Assembly: GCA_007119175.1 (NCBI GenBank)
Contig: SKQC01000120.1
Coordinates: 1 to 37,377 of the forward strand
DNA length: 37,377 bases
Direction of reading: 5' to 3'
DNA from: Myxococcales bacterium
GTDB taxonomy: Bacteria; Myxococcota_A; Bradymonadia; Bradymonadales; Bradymonadaceae
A model generated the notes under the pieces. It worked only from the letters and a program-made list of their open reading frames with translations, did not search any database and was not told the DNA's origin. Every line of letters starts with the position of its first letter. The first letter of the stretch is position 1. Positions 33,533 through 37,377 of the stretch are shown here, in pieces. A program made the translations under genes and the position numbers.

Positions 33533-36500
33533 ATGACCGTGCAATCGAACCTCAACAACACGAGGCCCCCGGGCTCTCGCTTCGCCCTTACTTTTTTTGT
33601 GCTCGCCACATTCGCCGCGGCATCGCCCCTGATAGCCTGCGGCAGCGATGACGCTGATGCCGGTGGAGAGTTGGTCGACGTGCTGGTCACCCCCGAGGCC
33701 GGGTACCCCGAGGTCGATATCGAGGTCAGCCTTGGCATCGAGCCAGAAAGCGATTCCGATGAAGACGAGTACGGCTGGAACGTCGACTTTGGCGATGGAA
33801 ATAGCCGAGCCGGCGACGGATTGTCCGGCACTGCCGTCCACGCCTACGCTGCAGCCGGCGACTTCGATATCGTTGTGGAAGCGCTCTATGATGGCAACGT
33901 CGTTGATACTTTTGAAGTCTCTATTCCCATCTATGACCCCATCGATCTGAGCGTGGATTCCGTTCAGATCCAACCGGCCAACGTCTTAGTAGGAGAAAAC
34001 GCCACCGTTTCCTTCGATATCCGAAACGAAACCGCCAGTCCCATTTTGACCCCGTTTACAGTCCGCGCCTACCTGTCGGAGGATTCCGATATCAGCCGTT
34101 CCGATCTCGACGATGACGGCTTCGACGACCTGGAGCCCATCGGCGATCAACATCTGGAGCTCGATGGTGACGTCGTCATGACCGGAGGACAGGTCCGAAA
34201 TATCAGCGTCACCGCCGAGATCCCGGATGTCCCCACCGGTAATTATTATGGTGTCGTCGTCATCGACCCTGACCAACAACTCCAGACTACAAATCCGGAG
34301 CAGACCGTCGCCTCCAGCACCAATGATATTCTCGTCGAAAATGTCGACTCTGGCCTGCCCAATATCGACGTCGACCAACTCGAGGTGCTGCCGGACCGCG
34401 CGTTTCCCGAGCTCAATCAATTTACGCGGGCCTTTTCGCTGGCCAATATCGGCGGCGAAGACGTCTTTAACGTCGTCCACCGAACCTACCTGCAAGTCGG
34501 GTCTGCGCAGCGCGACGAGTCGGCAATCCTGATCCACACAAGTGATCCTGTGAATCTGGGAACACAAGACGAACGAGTCGTCGGTCCCGACAGCTTTGTC
34601 CTCCCCGACCCCATCGTCCCTCCGGCCGGTGTGGAAGAAGAGGTCTACGTGATCGTCGAGGCTTTTTCGGAAGACGGCGATGTTCAGGAGGCAACGGAAT
34701 CCAACAATATTCGCGCCTCCGAGGATCCGATCATCGTCTCCGACGAGCCGGTAGACGGTCCCGATATCGCCGTTCACGACTTCTCAATTGCCCCGGAGAG
34801 CACATTCCTCGGCGGCACCCTTGAGCTCAACGTGACCATCGCCAACGAGGGAACTCACGATGTTCCCAGTTTTTTCTGCGGGCTATTTATGAATCCGGAG
34901 CCGCAGATCAACTTCGACACCGACCCTCAGATCAGCACGGTCAACGTGCTCGGACTCGACGCCGGGGATGAAACAGTCATTGAACGCGAGATCACCGTCC
35001 CCGCCCTTCACGATCCGGGAATCTATTATATGTATATCGTCTGCGATCCGGTGGGGGCCATCGATCAGCCCTTCCGCGGCAACAGTCAGGCGATGCACCT
35101 CGACCCCATTCAGATCACCGACGAAGCAGATATCGATCTATATGTGCAGAGCGTGTCCGTTCCCGAAACCGCCGACGACGGCGAGTTAATCACCGTCGAG
35201 GTGACCGCCTGCGTCGCCGGCACCAATTCCACCGGGTCGACCACTGGCGCCCTGTACACCAACGCTGGCAACACGGTGGACTTCGATGCCGAACCGCACA
35301 AAACTTTTGAACTTCCCAATATCAATCCCGGCGATTGTCTGGAAAAAGAATTTGAAATTGTAGCAGAGTGCAGCGATTTCAACGACGAATTAAGTGTCGG
35401 CGCTTTCGTGGATTACGAAGGCAATCTACCGGAGGATGACACCTCAAATAATCAAAGCGCCTCTGAGCAGCCGATCTTATTAGAGGGGCCCCATTGCGAG
35501 TGCATCGAGGACGACTTCGGGCCCAATCAAAATCCTCAGAGCGCATATGTCGTCGATCCCGGCGCTGACCAACCCAAAGAAGGCGCACTGTGTGTCGCCG
35601 ACGAATGCGACTTTTATACGGTCGTCGTAAACGAGGGAGAGTCTCTGCTGGTGGATACCGAACACGACTCCAGCCGAGGCCCTCTAGAAACCAGAATCTA
35701 CGCCCCCGGCGGTGTCACTCAGCTCGACAGTGACGATAGCGAAAACCACCAACAAGTCGGCATCTTCAACGTCGGAAGCGATGGATTGTCCTACGTCTTC
35801 TCTGTCTGCGGCGCTGACTCCTCGGCGCGAAATTACTATAATTTTAGCGCCGAAGTCGTCCCGCAGGCGCCGAACGTCGACGTGTTGCCACGCAATATCC
35901 AATTGCCACCGCAGGATTCTTTTTCAATCGGCTCCATCGTCGACGTCAGCATGCGCATCTATAATATTGGCGCCGAGGTCACCGGCGATTTCGATGCCGA
36001 GCTTATCCTTACGAAAAATCGGGATGCCGAGGAGCTCGGTGGACCGGAGGACATCACGCTCGCCACCCAACCTATCGAATCCATGAGTCCCAGCAGCCAC
36101 CGCGACGTCACCCTCGACGCTCCGCTATCCTCTCAGATCGACGACGGCGAGTATTATATCGGCGTCGTCCTCGACCCCAACGAAGTCCTCAACGAGGACA
36201 ACCGGGACAATAATATCGATTTCTCCCCCGAGTTTACCGTCGAAACCGGATGCTACGATGCGTTTAGCCCCAACGATTCCTTCTCCCAGGCGACCAATAT
36301 CGACGCCGGCAGCTACAGCAATCTCGTCGCCTGCAAGGGAAGCAGCGACTACTACGAGATCTGTGCCCCCAATGCCACATCCCTTCAGGCCACCGTTCAT
36401 GGCTTCGATCCCGACGATGGTGATATCGATATCACCCTCTTCGACCAATCCCTGACCAGCATCGATTCTTCGGCGCAGACCGGTGTCAGCTCCGAAGAAG

Positions 36501-37377
36501 TCGGCGTCGATTACGTCGACGGCGAGCAATGTTATTATCTGCGAGTCGTCCTCGTCACCACGGCCGACGAAGCCGAGAGTTCTTATAGCCTCGACGTCGA
36601 TATCGACGAAGTCGACCCCGAGCTGCAATGCGATCCCATGTTTGAGCCCAACGACGACTTTCAGACAGCCTCCAGCCTGTGGGCGGCGCTTGATTACGAA
36701 AATACCATCGACCGCTGCCCGAAAGACGACGTCGACGTCTACACCGTTCAGCTATCGCCGACGTCGACGGTCGACTTCAGCGCTACCCTCGATCCCGCCG
36801 ATCAACCGGGCACTCTGCGGCTGCAACTTTATCGACCCAATCAGAGTCCGGAGGTGACCGTGGAGACCGCGCCCGGTATTCCCACCGCGGCCATCGAGGA
36901 TTATTCTCCGCCGACGACGGGAACGTATTATCTTCAGGTCTCGATCGGCGGTGACGAGCACAAGGTGACCTACACCCTCGACGCCTCCGGGCTGCCGGGC
37001 GTTGATTTGGCCGCAGAAAACCTCAATATCGGCTCCGGTACCTACGAAGAGGGAGACCAGATTCGGTATGACTTCGACCTGCTGAATTACGGCGGTGATG
37101 CCGTCTCATCGGTGGACTATCAGGTGAGTATCGGCGACGCCTCGTCGCCCGATCCGGGAAATGACGAATTTCTCGGGAGTTTTAGCGTCGACGACGTCGA
37201 ATCCGATGACCTCATCGAGATCGAGGGGCAGGTCAACGTCCCGGCCGGCATCGACGAGGGAAGCAAGTATTTCCACGTGCACGTCGATCCCGATGACGAA
37301 CACGACGACGTAAATCTCAACAATAATACGGATACCGTCCCCATCGAGATCGTTGAGTCCAGTGATGACAATGGCGA
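33533..37377 (+). CDS. Giant CARDB/PPC surface lipoprotein (3' partial)
   Basis: The frame stays open from ATG 33533 to the end of the window (over 1280 codons), which is why the ORF track misses it. The signal peptide ends in LIAC (Cys36). Domains in order by eye: a PKD-like domain (about 45-133, VDFGDGN), then CARDB-type beta domains (about 139-646, for example VGENATVSFDIRN, LGGTLELNVTIANEG), a PPC-like domain (655-776), CARDB (780-903), two PPC-like domains (906-1153, with SPND and EPND starts) and another CARDB at the edge. Each PPC domain begins with a Cys-containing strand. The protein is very acidic and likely faces outward, perhaps in adhesion or calcium binding. The length beyond the window is unknown. 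Confidence 0.93.
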   Translation, partial: MTVQSNLNNTRPPGSRFALTFFVLATFAAASPLIACGSDDADAGGELVDVLVTPEAGYPEVDIEVSLGIEPESDSDEDEYGWNVDFGDGNSRAGDGLSGTAVHAYAAAGDFDIVVEALYDGNVVDTFEVSIPIYDPIDLSVDSVQIQPANVLVGENATVSFDIRNETASPILTPFTVRAYLSEDSDISRSDLDDDGFDDLEPIGDQHLELDGDVVMTGGQVRNISVTAEIPDVPTGNYYGVVVIDPDQQLQTTNPEQTVASSTNDILVENVDSGLPNIDVDQLEVLPDRAFPELNQFTRAFSLANIGGEDVFNVVHRTYLQVGSAQRDESAILIHTSDPVNLGTQDERVVGPDSFVLPDPIVPPAGVEEEVYVIVEAFSEDGDVQEATESNNIRASEDPIIVSDEPVDGPDIAVHDFSIAPESTFLGGTLELNVTIANEGTHDVPSFFCGLFMNPEPQINFDTDPQISTVNVLGLDAGDETVIEREITVPALHDPGIYYMYIVCDPVGAIDQPFRGNSQAMHLDPIQITDEADIDLYVQSVSVPETADDGELITVEVTACVAGTNSTGSTTGALYTNAGNTVDFDAEPHKTFELPNINPGDCLEKEFEIVAECSDFNDELSVGAFVDYEGNLPEDDTSNNQSASEQPILLEGPHCECIEDDFGPNQNPQSAYVVDPGADQPKEGALCVADECDFYTVVVNEGESLLVDTEHDSSRGPLETRIYAPGGVTQLDSDDSENHQQVGIFNVGSDGLSYVFSVCGADSSARNYYNFSAEVVPQAPNVDVLPRNIQLPPQDSFSIGSIVDVSMRIYNIGAEVTGDFDAELILTKNRDAEELGGPEDITLATQPIESMSPSSHRDVTLDAPLSSQIDDGEYYIGVVLDPNEVLNEDNRDNNIDFSPEFTVETGCYDAFSPNDSFSQATNIDAGSYSNLVACKGSSDYYEICAPNATSLQATVHGFDPDDGDIDITLFDQSLTSIDSSAQTGVSSEEVGVDYVDGEQCYYLRVVLVTTADEAESSYSLDVDIDEVDPELQCDPMFEPNDDFQTASSLWAALDYENTIDRCPKDDVDVYTVQLSPTSTVDFSATLDPADQPGTLRLQLYRPNQSPEVTVETAPGIPTAAIEDYSPPTTGTYYLQVSIGGDEHKVTYTLDASGLPGVDLAAENLNIGSGTYEEGDQIRYDFDLLNYGGDAVSSVDYQVSIGDASSPDPGNDEFLGSFSVDDVESDDLIEIEGQVNVPAGIDEGSKYFHVHVDPDDEHDDVNLNNNTDTVPIEIVESSDDNG

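Noticed and set aside
33986-34777. Minus-strand ORF of 263 aa
   Set aside because: It is antisense to the open lipoprotein frame, which has a continuous domain series. The repeated Asp/Val composition is a shadow of GAC/GTC-rich coding DNA.
1-37377. tRNA, rRNA, CRISPR, insertion sequence or prophage signals
   Set aside because: I looked for cloverleaf-like stretches, tandem direct repeats with spacers, transposase motifs and flanking inverted repeats and saw none that hold up by eye. A tool search could still find a short RNA.

Overview
The window looks like chromosomal DNA from a GC-rich member of the Myxococcota / former Deltaproteobacteria. A predatory-type lineage such as the Bradymonadales would fit, but the sequence alone does not settle the order. 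The reasons are: two small CopG-like proteins of the TIGR04563 type, a GYF_2 plus AgmX/PglI-tail protein, a Ser/Thr kinase next to an FHA-GAF-sigma54 activator, DUF4388 and PilZ proteins, four-cysteine lipoproteins, and a giant CARDB/PPC surface lipoprotein. I see no rRNA, tRNA, insertion sequence, prophage or CRISPR array.

Layout. (1) 1-2134: the 3' end of a TIGR04563-like gene converges on a cysteine-rich propeller-like lipoprotein, with a bidirectional terminator between them. (2) 2242-2389: divergent promoters. (3) 2458-16040, plus strand: a TPR/zinc-ribbon membrane protein, a pseudopilin-like protein, PhoH ATPase, a 1040-aa lipoprotein, a transmembrane Ser/Thr kinase, an exported TPR-like protein, an FHA-GAF-AAA-HTH sigma54 activator and two more lipoproteins. 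Several of these genes overlap. (4) 16080-17990: a small membrane protein, a second TIGR04563 gene with an inverted repeat at its probable start point, and a TIGR02757 (DUF2400) protein. (5) 17975-31786, minus strand: read in transcription order, a degenerate acyl-CoA synthetase, PilZ protein, dapF, a 54-aa lipoprotein missing from the ORF track, an SCP2-like protein, tdk, hpt, a HEAT-like lipoprotein, a DUF4388 protein, a lipoprotein, a pseudokinase-GYF_2-AgmX-tail fusion, tsaE, a hypothetical, a CPBP protease and a 2-TM protein. (6) 31802-33207: a Pro/Gln/Ala-rich single-TM protein with a strong terminator placed directly before the synthetase. (7) 33533-end: a >1280-aa surface lipoprotein that runs off the window and is missing from the ORF track because no stop codon is present.

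How the genes may work together. The plus-strand block resembles a transmembrane signalling unit: an envelope lipoprotein, a kinase with an extracytoplasmic PEGA-like region, an exported partner and a sigma54 activator. The minus-strand block mixes housekeeping genes (dapF, tdk, hpt, tsaE) with an envelope set built on signalling folds that have lost catalytic residues: a pseudokinase, a degenerate receiver, and a synthetase without either usual lysine. That pseudo-enzyme set, centred on the pseudokinase-GYF_2-AgmX fusion, is the best candidate here for an undescribed system. These links are inferred from gene order and residues; nothing was searched or computed.
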